Source: Albula goreensis (Eukaryota; Chordata; Actinopteri; Albuliformes; Albulidae). From it: DNA of 64,000 bases. Position 1 is the stretch's first letter; the number at the start of each line of letters is the position of its first letter. The notes below the pieces were generated by a model. That model saw only the letters and a program-made list of their open reading frames with translations. It did not search any database and was not told the DNA's origin. The translations under genes were made by a program, and so were the position numbers. Location: the NCBI GenBank assembly GCA_022829145.1, contig CM040755.1, positions 22,894,563 to 22,958,562 of the forward strand, in the 5' to 3' direction. Of the stretch, positions 36,011 through 48,654 are shown piece by piece.

Positions 36011-36829
36011 TTTATCGTTATTTGTTTACTCAGTCCTCTTTATTCTGCCCTTGGAAGGCCTTTTTGTCTGTGCCAGCCCTTTAGTCCTTCCCTCTCTCCA
36101 GCAGTCTTTGGAGAGGTGCCAGCACACAGGCCACCTTGGCATGGGTTCCCTGGCAGGCCTGAGTCTGGAGGAGCCCTGTGTGTTCTCTGCCTGCAGCTGG
36201 GGGAGGGGGTGGGGACCCCACAGTGGCACAGCGATCAGCAAGTTTAGGGCAGGGTGTGGTGTATATCTGCCAAATGGGAGGTCCCTGACAGCCTCTTGAC
36301 GCTCCGCCATCGTGGAGTTTTATTCCCACATGAGAGTGTTTCTCCAGTGGGAATTTCTCACCTGGTGCTGACCTGTTCTCAGTCTCCCAGTTAGGATTCA
36401 CTTCAGGCTGGTCACGGACACACGGGTGTGACGTTCATGTCAGACGGGAGGAATTCGTGTTAGCTGGGTAATGTGTTAGTGTTTGGGGACTCAGGTAAGG
36501 TGTTTGTGTTAGGTGTCTGTTTTAGGGGAACACAGGTGAGGAGTTTGGGGAGTCAGGAAAGCTGTGGCAGTTGCAGTGAATGTTGCTCCTGTGGTTAATC
36601 CAGCCCTGGGACACATCCTGGTTCCCTGGAGCTGCCTGATCATGCTCTGACTGTGGTTCTCTCCTCCCTGAGGATGGGCCTGTGAGAGAGTCCAGCTGAG
36701 TGGGCTGTCAGACAGTGAGAGTAAAATATGCCTGGAGGTATTAGCAGGCCGGGGCTCTGGCCTATGACACGCACACCCAAACGGCAGTGCATTAAAAAGC
36801 AGTTGGGATCCAGATCACAGTATATCATA

Positions 36830-36960
36830 GGAGGCAGAGCGCGATAAGGCTGCCTGCTGGGCCCCTGGATCAATGAAGGTTAGTGACATCATATTGCAAA
36901 GTGAAAGCAAGTGCTCTCCCCCCAGCTATTTATCACCGGCTGTGCATCAAAGAGGGTGTG
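36830..36960. promoter_or_regulatory. Candidate conserved non-coding element
   Basis: The block contains GGCAGAGCGCGATAAGGC, GGATCAATGAAGG, GACATCATATTGCAAAG and CTATTTATCACCGGC. It lies beside a near-consensus CTCF core at about 37,016-37,036. Motif texture is the only support. Confidence 0.3.
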
Positions 36961-37011
36961 TGCGTGTTTGTATTCGGGGAGGTCACCCCTTCCCCCATGC
37001 CCCTCCGAACC

Positions 37012-37036
37012 TCAGGCGTCCCCCTGGTGGCAGCCT
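37012..37036 (-). promoter_or_regulatory. CTCF-like motif
   Basis: On the minus strand CTGCCACCAGGGGGACGCC closely follows the CTCF consensus with one base off in the core. On the plus strand CCCCCTGGTGGCAGC also matches most of the consensus. CTCF sites often mark domain boundaries around developmental genes, but a single motif is weak evidence. Confidence 0.35.
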
Positions 37037-37545
37037 GACGGATTTGCTGAACGGCGCAGGTGGAAGTCAGTGAATTGATATTGACGGGTACAACGGATCC
37101 CTCAGCGTGGTCTTTCTACTCTGTGAGAAACGAGTTCTCTGCCACTTCCTCTCTTTAACCACCTGCCCCCTATCAATACAAGTGCTGTGCCTCAAGTTTG
37201 TGAGGTATTTTGAATCTCTCTCTTTAATGGAGTATTTTAATCATTCCTAAAGACACACAGTGATGTCTTACACTGCAGTTTCTACAGTGACTTTTTTTGT
37301 TAGTGAGCACCTAACAAATGGTCCTTTTTTTGAATTTCAGCGGGTAGAGAGGGTGTTTTTTTTTAAATGCGGATGTGACATTGATCATGGCAAACATTTG
37401 TGACTACTGACCCCTGCATGCCCCCATGCACCCCTTCCCCCCCACCTGGCCTTCGTCTCTGACCTCGTTCCCCAGCCCCATATCATCCCACTGACAGATT
37501 AGGCCACCATCCCACTGCTGTTATGGTGTTCAGGAGGGAGCTGGC

Positions 37546-37546
<1 letters not shown>

Positions 37547-37585
<39 letters not shown>
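37547..37585. repeat. (TG)n microsatellite, about 19 units
   Basis: A pure TG dinucleotide array followed by a G-rich stretch. Confidence 0.97.
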
Positions 37586-37589
<4 letters not shown>

Positions 37590-38843
37590 TGGAGGGGGGT
37601 GTTTTGAATGGCTACAGGTAGCGTACGTGTTCCATTTATCAGCTGCCTGGGGCATGATGTGGAGGATTCCCTGGACGGGTTAGTGTGTAACCGCTCTGTC
37701 GATACCTGCTTGTCAAGCCTGGGAGAGCTGAGGAGGGGAAAAATAAATTCCCTGTGCTCAAGCACTGCAGCCGCTTATTGAGCAGCCAATAGCAATTTAC
37801 CACCTGACACCGGCCGGAGATGGAAGCCCCGACTCCAGCCAGTGACAGGAAGGGAAGGGGGGCAATGAGGGTTCCAGAGACAGGGGTCCCATCAGGAAGA
37901 TTCCCCCATGAACCCCTCATCATAACCCCACTCAGTGCTGTGGAGTTAAATGCCATATAAGGACCACACAAAGACCAGGATGGCCTCCGTGTCTGGATTT
38001 TATACGTTTCCTTTCAATCAGCAGCAGATTAAGGCCTTGGAAACACAGTGTTTGGACTCTTTCAGCTAATCAGTTACATGAATCAACTCCTTAAGTGTTG
38101 GAACACTATGTTAACCAGCGTATGCGACCAGCCCTGCAGGACTCGAGCAGTGCACTCCTGCTGAAAACACTGCAGGCTGTAAAGGCGTCTCTCTGCCATA
38201 CCTGCTGGATGGTAGCAGCGTCTGCTGGTGACACAAGCAGGTGTGACTCTGGAGCTGTTTGGTTTCATTCAGGTGTAGGTTAGTGTAGAAGCGTTCACTT
38301 TTTTTTAAATCTTCCACTACCACTTCTAGGTGTTATCAGTTTTAACTGACCGAAGCCACGATGTAATCGTGACTGGTTTTTCAGTAAAATCTGTTTGCCC
38401 TTTGTGGTTCAACAGCTTTCCATGTAAACATCTGCAGTTCTCAGAGTCCTCACATTGTCCTTTTCCATTAACCTCTTTGGTTAATACTTCCTGAAGAGAA
38501 AGAGAGGAGGCGGGGAGTTGGGGGGGTTGGTAACAATGTAATTGTGTTTAATTTTTTTGGAGCAAAAATACTAATTTCTTTAGAAGCCTATAGCTTTTTG
38601 TTCCAAGTATTTCTTTTGACTTCCAGATTGTCGTAATGTCTGTTTCCTTTGAACTCCTCTTACCCACCCCACCACACACATCTGTTCCCGATTTTGCAAT
38701 AGAGTATACTGTTAAAATCGTGCAGTGAGTGCGTACTGGCCATAATCTGCCCAGAGCTGCTTTATATAGAGATGGTATACAGCAGACTCTGCGTCTGGCA
38801 AAGCCTGAGCTGGTAACAGTGTGTAACTGTGAGTGCGTATGTT

Positions 38844-38867
38844 TGTGTGTGTGTGTGTGTGTGTGTA
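38844..38867. repeat. (TG)n microsatellite, about 12 units
   Basis: A short pure TG array. Confidence 0.93.
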
Positions 38868-40127
38868 TACCATCTGAATGGAGGCTGCTTGGTTGTCATT
38901 GTCTTGAGGATGCCGTTGTCTGCAGCCCTCAGCTGTAAAGACCTGTTTCCTCTCCTGTGTCTTCACTCTGGGTTCTGGGAGCGCTTCCAGCCTGCTACTC
39001 CCCGAGGCTGCTGGCTTTGCACTGGTTCTAGTTTGGGAAGCCGCCACTTGCAGATCAAAGGCATGTTCTTTTACCAATTGTGCCTCTGCTGTTGCCCTGC
39101 TGGCTCCCACAACCCCACAACCTCCCAGTCCCGTTGTCTCCCTCCCTCCCTTCAAGATGGTGCAGTTCATGAATGAGAGTATGATGTGTGCTTGGAGTGT
39201 AAATCTTACAATCTACGGGCAGAAAGAAGATGCTGTTTTTGCTTTGGGAGTGTCCTTCCCATCACCGTGGTGTCTTCTGTCCATTGGAATCCCCCCTCTT
39301 GGAGCCTGGAAAGATATCCTCATCTAGGTGATGGTGAGATTCTCCTGTCGGGACTCATCCCTATTCCACAATTACTTGGGGGGGGTTTGCTGTGTTCCCT
39401 CCGCCTGCAGTGGATGCCATGGTATAGGGGCTCCCTCAGCACCTAGGGCGGGATGGTTGGGTATGCTGTCCCACATCAGCAAAAAGTGTCTCAAACCCCA
39501 TAGGTCAGGGAAAGAGTAATGTGACGTCATGCAAATAAAATGAAATGGGGTGGAAAAGTCCTGGCCCTCCAAGTTCCCAGAGCACATTGGAATTTCCTAT
39601 TCCATCCTGACTTCTCCCAAACACGCTTTTGTGCTTATCAAATTTAAATGAGACGTTAATTCCATGCTGAAAGTCTTGCTGAATCACTGCTTAAGATGCC
39701 CTGCCGTTACAAGGACAGCTGTCCAAACACAGAGGCAAGGGGGGAAAAAAGAAAAAGAGAGAAAAGGAAAACACATTATATAAACGTTTAACAACATTTG
39801 CTGTGTAATCGGGTTACTTTGTTGAGCGAATCGAAGACTGAGGCTGGGCAAAACAAACTGGGATACCATTGCTTGGAGTGGGGGTTAAGGCCACATACTT
39901 TCTAGATGTTAGACCTAAGATGGGAGAGGTCAGTGGCTCTTCATAATCCAGGAGGCTTGCGTCTAATCGCTTTTGATGTGCATGTGAGCATGAGCAGGTC
40001 TGACATTCCTTCATTGGGCCGTGGCAAGTTCAGAGGGGGGTGGGTGGGAGTTTAGACAGTTTGTGCAGGTGATTGTGCCAGCTGATTTTGAAACCCTCGT
40101 TCCCTTGTAGAGCCTAAATGTGTCCAG

Positions 40128-40190
40128 TACATTACATTACATTACATAGTAGCATTTTGCAGATGCTCTTATCCATAGCGACTTACAACT
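40128..40190 (+). mobile_element. Fish interspersed repeat fragment (SINE-like)
   Basis: A TACAT pentamer array (TACATTACATTACATTACAT) leads into a core at 40,150-40,187 that ends GCGACTTACA. From memory, this core (tttagcagacgcttttatcca...gcgacttaca) is a very common interspersed sequence of ray-finned-fish genomes, possibly the conserved part of a V-SINE-type element; I am not sure of the family name. The fragment is short, and the boundary downstream of about 40,190 is not clear. This is the best single clue to the organism. Confidence 0.7.
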
Positions 40191-41220
40191 CAAAGAGCAA
40201 GCCAGCATTACAAGTTAGCTGACCCTGGAACTGTCCACTCACTTTTCCATTGCCTAACTTGCAAGGGATGTATTTGATTCCAAACAACAACTGGCGTCTG
40301 CTAAGAGTAAGGTTAACTGCCTGAACTTATTCTCTGGTTCAAGGTGGGGTGTTTTACGGGAAAGGAAAACTGAAACCTGTATTGCTTCATATCCCCCTCA
40401 CTTGTTGTTTTCCATGATTGTCGATTGGCCCTCTGCTTGCTTGTAAGTTGGCTGCTGTTCTTGTAATGATGGCAGGCTGAGCTGCAAAAAGTACATTGTA
40501 AGAATCACCTTGAACCTGAGCTTTGCAGTCTTGCCTTGGCTGCAGCTCAGCAGTAGATATAAGTAAATAAGCATTATTGACTTGCCTGGTTGGACGGACC
40601 ATAGTACCTAGAAAGAGGAGAGCCATCTAGGCACTATTGTATACTCTTTCTAGGCCTGCTGCACTCTCTTGCTTGGTTGCTTGGAGGTGTGCGCATCCCC
40701 CACTGGGCATGGAATGGGTACTAATTGATCTGGAGTAATGGAATCAAGGTATTCAATGGGGAATTCCATGCAAAGGAAGAAGTATATCAGTAAGGGGAGA
40801 GTATGTTAGGCCTCACCCGAATAACAACCCACCTCCATCCCCCACCCTCTGCCTTCCTTTAGCTAACGTACCTTTCCACTTTTGAGTAACCCTTGCAAGG
40901 CATTCCGGGATTTCATTAGTTTTTATGTTGCATTGTGTTTTGTTTATTGTTGGGGGTTGCTCAGGGTAGGGAGCTTAAATGTTCAGTCTTGTCTAACAAT
41001 GAAAATCCTAAATGTTGCCCCCTCCCAGAAAAACTGCACAAAAACCAGTATTCTCCAATGTGAGTCTTTCTGCAGATCAGTGTGAAAGGATAGGGGTCCC
41101 TAATCAAACTATTTAAGGGAAAATTTAATTCCATCAAAACAGTATTTCCTCTTTTAAATAGCAAATGCTATTAGTTTAAAATGAAAACAACACAGTTCAA
41201 AGGACATACTCAAAAATTAT

Positions 41221-41290
41221 ATTCTAATTTTATTTTTATTTTTCTATTTCTAATTTTATTTATTTATTGATTTTATTTTTATTGAATTGC
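41221..41290. repeat. (ATTTT)n-like AT-rich low-complexity tract
   Basis: Imperfect ATTTT/ATTT repeats of about 70 bp. It ends at the first copy of the 28-bp direct repeat. Confidence 0.85.
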
Positions 41291-41524
41291 ATATGCCCTT
41301 AAAAAGACCAAGGCTGGGCCCCATATAATCACACTTTAATCTCTTTGAAGCATATTCAGTTCAGTAAAAACACACTTTACATTACAACATAAGTTTCTTT
41401 GACTATTTTCTGTTTTGTTGGAGACAAGCAAACAAGTCTTTTGGAATGTATTATACCATTCTAAAATGGAATAGCATATGGCCTGAAAAAGGCTTGATTG
41501 AATTGCATATGTCCTTAAAGAGAC
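41281..41524. repeat. 28-bp direct repeat pair, 216 bp apart
   Basis: The 28-bp word at 41,281-41,308 (attgaattgcatatg...) recurs at 41,497-41,524 with only two substitutions. Flanking sequence is not repeated. Possible origins are a small segmental duplication, long target duplication, or two copies of a short element. Confidence 0.9.
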
Positions 41525-41972
41525 TGTTTGTTTGATAGGGTCCCATCCATAGTCTTTCTGTGCAGCTGTGAAGACTCTACAGAGTGATTGCAGCCTAGAA
41601 AAAGAGGTAGCGAGCAGAGGTGAAGGGTAAAAAGATAAAGTGCTGAGTCAGAGCCCTCTCATTTGGCCAAAGGGGGTGCGTTACGCCCTCAAATCCTTCC
41701 CTACCCCTACCATGTCTCTCTTCCTGCTGCACAGGTACGTACGGCTGAGCGGTGTGCAGAGGCTTCTCATGCCTAGCTGTGCAGCGTATTGAGTGCTTTG
41801 AGTGCTCACCTCCTTTTGTTGTCTCATTGAAAGCGTTGTGGAAAAGCTCAGGTGCGGTTTCCACTGGCAGAGGATCCTGAACGCCCTGGGGCCATGCTGG
41901 CAAGCAGGCAGACAGCCAGGCAATTCAACAAACTTTTAACCTCTCGCTCAACTAATCCCATGTTATGTCAGT

Positions 41973-42016
41973 GACTCTCTCTCTCTCTCTGCCTCTGCCT
42001 CTGCCTCTGCCTCTAC
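41973..42016. repeat. (CT)n followed by (CTCTGC)n
   Basis: About seven CT units are followed by four CTCTGC hexanucleotide units. It is a compound microsatellite. Confidence 0.93.
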
Positions 42017-43972
42017 AGGGCTTCTGTGTCTTCTCTCTATCTCTCTTTCCCTCTCTGTCTTACTCACTCCCTCTTTAAGTGAAATCAGTTCAGTGACCTG
42101 ACCTTTAAATGAGGCCCTGAGCAGCACAGCTGTTACCAGCTTCAAACATGCGGTCATCTTGAATGGAACGTAAATGGGGGGTGTGGCATTTGTGCCATAA
42201 TTCGGGTACGAAAATATCCTCCTGCCGACTGTTCTCCGCCTGAATGCTCTGGCAAAGACAGCAAGCCTGTGTTCCCCTCAGAGCTGGCCACACGTCATTG
42301 GAGAGCACAAAGGCACACAGTTCACATCCAGCCCAACGTTTCCTTTTCAGGACAGTGTGGCTTCCATTACCGAGCATTCACTTAGATGATGTCTCTAAGC
42401 CTCCGCCCCTTCTCACTCTGCCTCTCTGTAGTCTAAAATGTAGGGTTGATGTAGGGTTTTGTTGGGGTTTGGTCAAATTAGACAAAGAGTTGGAGGAGTT
42501 GTGTTCATGGTCAAGTTCAACAGCAGGACAGGACACAGACTTGTGCTTTACACTGTGTGAGAGCAGAGTGCACCGTGGATTTCTGATTTTGTTAGACTAA
42601 TTATGAAAGTAGAAGACAATAGTTTATTCAGTTTACAAAAGCATGATTATCGGGCAAAAACCTACACTGGGACAGAATTAAATTATCTTGCCCTCTTTAA
42701 GAGTATGAGCAATTCAGTCAGAATAGACTTAACATTTCAACTGATGACACTAAGGTTTTTGGATTTGGTCTGGGCCCTAGTCTTCCTCAGTTGTGTCCTT
42801 GGAAAGAATTTTTGATTTGGTGGTGAGGGAAGAACAGGAAATGGGAATGCACAACACTCTGGGATAAGGCACGCACTTAATTCTCTTATTTTGGGATCCT
42901 TTAAAAATAGACCCCTTTCTCGTTCAGACTCGTCCATAACTCCTTCATTAATTATGTATACAGGGAAGCAAAAATGGCTGGTAGCAAACTTGATGGCATT
43001 CATCTTATTCATTTCCACGGAGGCATGGCCATCTTTCTGAGAACAGAAGAGCCTTAGAGGAGTCATTGGCCCTGCTCTGTCTATATGTCTCCCCAAGAGA
43101 AGCCAAAAGCAGTGTCAGCGCTCCTCTTTGCATGATTCTGCCATGTGATACATTCACAGCTGCTCATGAGAAGGGGATCCCCCAAACCTTAAGTATTGTA
43201 GGATGGGGAAACCCAGAACTCACACATGGGAGGAAGGGGGAACCCCCGAATGTGAAAACGGTAGGATTAATTGTGAATTAGCTCAAGTTACTTACAGAAC
43301 AACCTTTTTGAGCCAGTGGAAATCACAAGAAAGCACTCCCATGCTGGATGTGATTTTGCATGTAGTGCTCATATGAAAACTGTCAATAGCTCTAAAAAAA
43401 AATCTAAGAATCAATGTATTAGAATCCATATGCATTAACGGACAGTACAGAGTCGATATCAATGATGTGAGCTCTTGGGCTGACACGGGTCAAGGGCGGA
43501 CACCTTGTATTGAAGCTGCTCTCGTCCTCTGGCCTGGATTTGACCTAGTCATGTTTTTCTAACTCAGCTATGGTGAGGCTTCTTCAACCACAGATGATCG
43601 GCAAGCAGCTGGCAAACATCACGGGGTGGTAGAAGGTGTCATGGTTTAATAAATTTGTTTTGGGACAGAATTAGAATATCCTTCTCCCTTTAGTTAGGAG
43701 AGTGTGTAATAAGGGTAATCTGTGAGGTGCAGCATACTGTCCTAATCCTTATCCTCTCAAGAACAATGCTACCATTGTGCATTACAGTCAGTGGAGGCAA
43801 AAGCTAGGCTTTAGCGTAGAACTATACTTGTTTAGCTTGACCATTCTTTGCTTGACTTCCTTTTCTGACCTTTATCAAACTTGCATCTTTGTAGATTCAT
43901 GTTTCTACCAAGGATTTTGCCTGATTTCACATATTTCAACTGAACCGGTGTGACCTCTGTCCGAGCAAGTCT

Positions 43973-44036
43973 GCGTGTGTGTCTGTATGCATGTGTGTTC
44001 ATGTGCGTGTGTGTGTATGTGTATGTGTCTGTGTGC
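43973..44036. repeat. Interrupted (GT)n tract
   Basis: GT units with frequent single-base interruptions (gtat, gcat, gtct) over about 64 bp. It is an old degenerate array. Confidence 0.85.
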
Positions 44037-45234
44037 GGGCATGAACACGTGCAGTGACTCCTGCATATATTCATGTAAGACTTTTTGTTTGTCTGTCGAT
44101 ATACCAATAATTAAAACCCAGCAGCGAGCAAGCGTCTGTGTGCCTGCCTTTTCTTCAGCCGGAGCTAAGCTGTTATTATCAAAATGGCTGTCCTGCCTCC
44201 TCCTCCATCCTGCCCTGCGCCAGCTTTGTGTGGGTGAACCAGGTTAATTATAGGTCTTGGGGTGATGTCACCTCCTAGCCGTCTCCTGCCATACTCGGGT
44301 CCCCGTGCTAGACTCCCTCCCAGCTTCCCCCTCCCACCTCCCTTAACTGCCCACCTACCTCCTGTCACCTGCCCTAACTGCCACTCTTCCCTGACCCAAC
44401 AGTCAATTCCACGCATACAGACCATCCACTTATCCAGTGCCCTAGTGGTTAAACAAAGGCAAAGGCTTGTATTTTTCTTATGTCTCCTGTGTCAGTGGCC
44501 AGTGAACCTTAAGGAATAGCTAAGCAGCTGTACAAATGTTAACGTGTCCAGGCCTGTGTCGAAAGGATACATTTTTCTGACCTGTTAACTGCAACAGGTT
44601 TTTTTCCTACCTTCATTTCCCTCATTCCAGTGTTTATAGATCATCGCAGTGCTGGAGATGGGAATATTTTCAAGCAAAGGCTGAGATATTTTTTTAATTG
44701 TAACATGTTTGTGTTTGAGCTGTTTGCTGTTTAAGTGGACATTAGGGATCAGTGGTGGATTCTGAACACCAGGATAAAGAGTTAATGTCCTTTCTTCAAA
44801 CATCTGAAGCACTGGATAAAGAGATTTATGGCCATGCAGGATGATCGGTTCAAGTCAAGGGCTGCAGCATAATTTGACCTGGGGACCATATTACCTAATA
44901 GGCCACAAATTTGCCTGGAGGTCAAATCCTCTGCTTCCTATCACTGCTATTAGATGACCCTGTAAAACGAAAAAAGAATCTGAAAAAGGGAACAGGACCC
45001 TCGAAAAAACCAGGATAAGGGACTTTCTTTTTTAAAGAATGGTAGGTAACGCTATCTCACACATAGTTACAAGAATCCAGTTAGTAAAGGCTATGGGGTT
45101 TCAAGTTTCTAATATGTATATGAAGTTTCATACCACAATGGAGCTTTTGTATGGTGCAAAATGAACACCTCCCCCCCCCATGCCGGATCCCTTCCCTTTA
45201 AAAAAAAATGCATTCATACACTTGTGGGACAGCG

Positions 45235-45397
45235 GGAGCTCAGGTTTCTCCTATCATTGTGCACCATGTCGTCACTGGCCCACGCCAGCTGAAATGTGCG
45301 TCTCGCACTGGCAGGCGGTCGGCCAGCCCCGCTTCCAGCTGCAGATTAGGGAGAATCCGGGAAACAACGCAGTCCTGACAGGACAGCACCATGGCAG
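45235..45397 (+). promoter_or_regulatory. Candidate alternative first exon (Kozak ATG at a splice donor)
   Basis: CpG-retaining sequence (for example tgtcgtcactg, cacgccag, gcgtctcgcac, gcggtcggcc) ends in CAGCACCATGGCAG|GTAACC. CACCATGG is an ideal Kozak context, and the donor begins at 45,398, only seven bases after the A of the ATG. This layout matches a first exon whose coding part is one or two codons. There is no TATA box, and the 3' partner exon is not in view, so this remains a hypothesis. Chance coincidence of a 13-bp string is possible. Confidence 0.25.
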
Positions 45398-48142
45398 GTA
45401 ACCAGACACGCACAGGGGGAGAGCAGGAACACTGTAATTACTGAGCATTTGTGTGTGCGTGCCTGCATGTGTGTGTCTTTATCTGCGCTCATGTGTTTAG
45501 GGGCATTTTCTAGCTGGCTACTTAAGTGCCTGATCTGAAATCTGTGCAATTACAACACTAAGCTCCATGAGGGAAGAGGGGAGAGTGTGTATGTGTGTGT
45601 AGGTATGAATATACGTATTTTTGAAGAGCGTATATTTGTATGTGTGTGTGAGACAGCTCTTATCCAGCTTCTCTCCAAAACCAGAGACATACCCCTTCCC
45701 CTCCATACTGAGCTTAGCCAGTCTTTACCAGTTTAATGAAACACTGCTCTTCCTCTCTTTGATGCTGGCTCTTTCCCTGTCAGCTGTTTGTCTCTGCATT
45801 GTGGCCAATGCCTTGCCTTCGTAACAGGCATGCTCTTGATGTCACATGATGAGATAAGTGGTGGTCGCAGCTGGCCGTCACTCTTAGCGGCCCGGCGGGG
45901 GGTCCACGTTTGTCATGTCACATTTGCTGGAGCATTTTTGGTATGGTGCCTGCGGAGATATGTCAACGGTGTGGCTGGGATGGAGGACCAAATTCCGTTC
46001 GGCCCTCATGTCACCAGATGGGTGGAACAGTGCCAAGTCCTCTTAAAGAGGGATTTAAGTTTTCAAATCTGAAGGGAAAGCCTGCTATTGACTTGGGCAC
46101 ATTAAAGTAGCATGCCAGGGAAATCAGCTATGTTTTCAAAAGAGCAGTCGGTACCAAAACAACCTGGTTGTCCCCTTGGTGGGGTTAATGGTGTAGTTTT
46201 GCCCCTTGCACAGGATTATGGGTAAGTGTGGGTGATCTCACGGCAAACCCAACCAGGAGTTGGATTCCTGTCTCTTTAAGCTGTTAGCCATTCTAATAGA
46301 TTCTTAAGCACTAGCTTTAGTGCATGTTAAACCAGGATTACCCAATCAATTATGGTCAGTGCAAACAAGGATTACTTAAAACACTACATTTTTCTTGTCG
46401 GGAGGCTAAAAGCAGGACGAATTAAAGGAGAAGAAATGCTGTTGATAAAAGCAGCGGATGGGACTGGTTTGCCCCATATGGCCTGGCCCCACACATTGTT
46501 GGCCAATCATCACTGTGGGTCTGGCCCATCCAGTTCAGTCCCTCCTAGAGTGTAATATTTGTTGGCTTATTAAAGAAGTTCTGTTGCACAGGGAGAGGAA
46601 CATCATACAGCTCCCATGCTTCTCCATAGCTGATTCCTTAAATGAGAATGACAAAAAGCAGACCTGTTTCAAAACCTAAAATGTAGTTGTTTTTTTTTTT
46701 GTTCCACGACACACTCACTCTGTATTGTTTTTCTCTGATGATATCAAATGAAAATGATGTTGCAATCGGGGGCGTGTTCTCATCTGGGCTCATTTTATAA
46801 ACAAATTTGTTACCTCGCTCTGCTGAGGCTGGGAAGCAAAAGAAGCAGTATCAGGCTCTGCCTGTTTGGATGCTTTTTGTGTTTCCAATTTTAAGGTTTT
46901 CACATGTAAGTGCATTCGAAACAGAACAAAATAGTTGTATTCAAATATGCCAAAAAAGCTATATGTATGAATATGTCTCTTTTTAAATGTTTCCTTTTCA
47001 TGGTGTTGGTTAGGCCTTGTCTATAGCTTTAGCAATTAAACTTCCATACTATTTTCCCTGTTTCTCAAGGCATGGCTGTAATTCTGATGCTAAGCAAATC
47101 GATTCAACCTTTCGTTTCAAGCTGGCTTGTTTGGAAACGTAATGACTGCTATTCTACTGGCTCTGATCAGAAGTTCATTACTGTCCTAGAATGTTGGAAA
47201 ACAAGTTGCAGGCACTGTTCTAACAAGACAAGTGATCGTATACTGTGTGTCACTGAGGAGAGGGGCGGGGGAAATATTTGTCATACTTTCTCTATAAGCT
47301 CATTGCCCCTGCTTACGTTTCAGGAGTGAGCCGAGAGTGGGAGCTGGAGCTGACCTTCCTGGAACATGATACAGGAGTTTTTCAGTGTGTGTCAGTGGAC
47401 TGTTGGCTGATCCACTTCCTCCCTGAAAATACACAGACCTTGGTTGAGACAGTGTTGTTTACTTTATTTAATCTCAATTTACCGCTGTAGCCTGCTGCAC
47501 AACCTGTAGCAAGTTTCGACATATACTTGCCAAACCAGACTTGCTTGTAGGCTGTGTGTGTGCATATGTAATCTCTGAATTGTTCTTCCTCTTTTGTGCA
47601 AACCAGCAAGTGCACAGTGCTTGTTTTAGGACAGTGGCCATGCTTTCAGAATGTTTTTGCCAACTCCTGGATGCCCATAATTCTCTACTTCTAATTTTGG
47701 TGCTCATTCATTCGTTTCTCATGTTTTACGTTTATGATCTGCCCTGAAAAGTTTTTTTCCTGAAAAGGTGAAGTACCTCTGCAAGGTGCTATGTGTTGTT
47801 GACCCCTGGGAAAGGTGAAATCCGTGTCGATAGATTGGAACTGGTTAAGAACTGACTGGACCCCATAGTAAAACCTTCCCATGGCTGCTCCTGCTGTTAT
47901 TTTGATGCATCACATTTCCCATGCTCCATCACTCAGATGGGGATGATGGGGAGCTTCGCCTCAGAATACGCCAGTTGTCTTTCAGGTAAATAATAAATCA
48001 GAATAAATGTGTTATTGATCACATGCTGTGTGAGCCTGTGATTTGCCTAGTCTTCCCTGCCCTGCCAGTCAGCATCATACTGACCTTCTCTGGGTGGAGG
48101 AAGAGAGTATCCTCTATCTGTTAAGCCACTGACTGGGCTATA

Positions 48143-48230
48143 CTCTTTGGAAAAAAGGTTCCTTGAGGATACTTTGTCTGTCCTCATAATGGAACCTTTA
48201 GGAGTTATTCCTACTCATATCTCAAAGAGG
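48143..48230. repeat. Nested imperfect fold-back
   Basis: AAAGGTTCC (48,154-48,162) pairs with GGAACCTTT (48,191-48,199). TGAGGA (48,164-48,169) pairs with TCCTCA (48,181-48,186) inside it, and CTCTTTG (about 48,143-48,149) pairs with CAAAGAG (48,223-48,229) outside it. The inner part would fold as a hairpin of about 46 nt. Confidence 0.75.
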
Positions 48231-48577
48231 CCTTTAGAGATATCAGCATCTAAGAGGAACCAGGTGTAGGTCTGCCACTGGTTTTAAACCACAGTCTTTG
48301 GCGGCTACTCAGTGTAGGAGATGCGATTAGCTCAGGGACCAGTGTCATCCAGCCAGGTGAGCAATCCAGGTGCTAACTCTCACCTCTGAGCAGCATGGAA
48401 ACATGAGCTATTTCCATGTCTCTGACTTTAGTTTGTGTCCTCCATGGTCGTGAGCACTGAGCCAGAGTGCTGCTGTAATGCTGCCAGAGCTGGTGGGCGG
48501 TCCTTATGGCTGCCAGCTGCTTCACTGTTTGGGCACCATGCTTTGATACTTGTCAATTTCTGTCACTTGAACCTGAA

Positions 48578-48604
48578 AGGGTGGGGGGTGGGGGGGGTGG
48601 GAGG
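48578..48604 (+). other. Potential G-quadruplex tract
   Basis: Four guanine runs of three to eight bases separated by single T residues (gggtggggggtgggg...). Single-base loops favour a very stable parallel quadruplex. Confidence 0.75.
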
Positions 48605-48654
48605 CTGGAAAAGCACACAATTTCCTCTGTTTGTCCCCATTTTGAAATGAGCCC

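Larger units (their letters stand above)
29900..45200. other. Non-coding region 2: G/C-run-rich intronic or intergenic DNA
   Basis: Between the listed elements lie many G- or C-runs, degenerate GT tracts and ordinary sequence. The longest open frame in the window (minus strand, 34,905-35,492, 195 codons) crosses the purine minisatellite and is not a believable protein. I see nothing else classifiable. Confidence 0.5.

Noticed and set aside
36100..36300. Open frame after a pyrimidine tract and CAG
   Set aside because: Pyrimidine tracts are common in this CT-rich zone; there is no matching donor and the translation is low-complexity.
42865..42874. TAAGGCACGC, the first ten bases of miR-124
   Set aside because: The next bases diverge from the mature sequence and the flanks do not form the expected hairpin; a ten-base match is expected by chance.
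47324..47490. Exon-like open segment after a good acceptor (gcttacgtttcag)
   Set aside because: The frame runs to a stop with no good donor, and the peptide is unrecognised; weaker than the segment at 59.39 kb.
48320..48375. tRNA-like word (ttagctcaggga)
   Set aside because: No matching acceptor stem, anticodon stem or B-box at the right distance.
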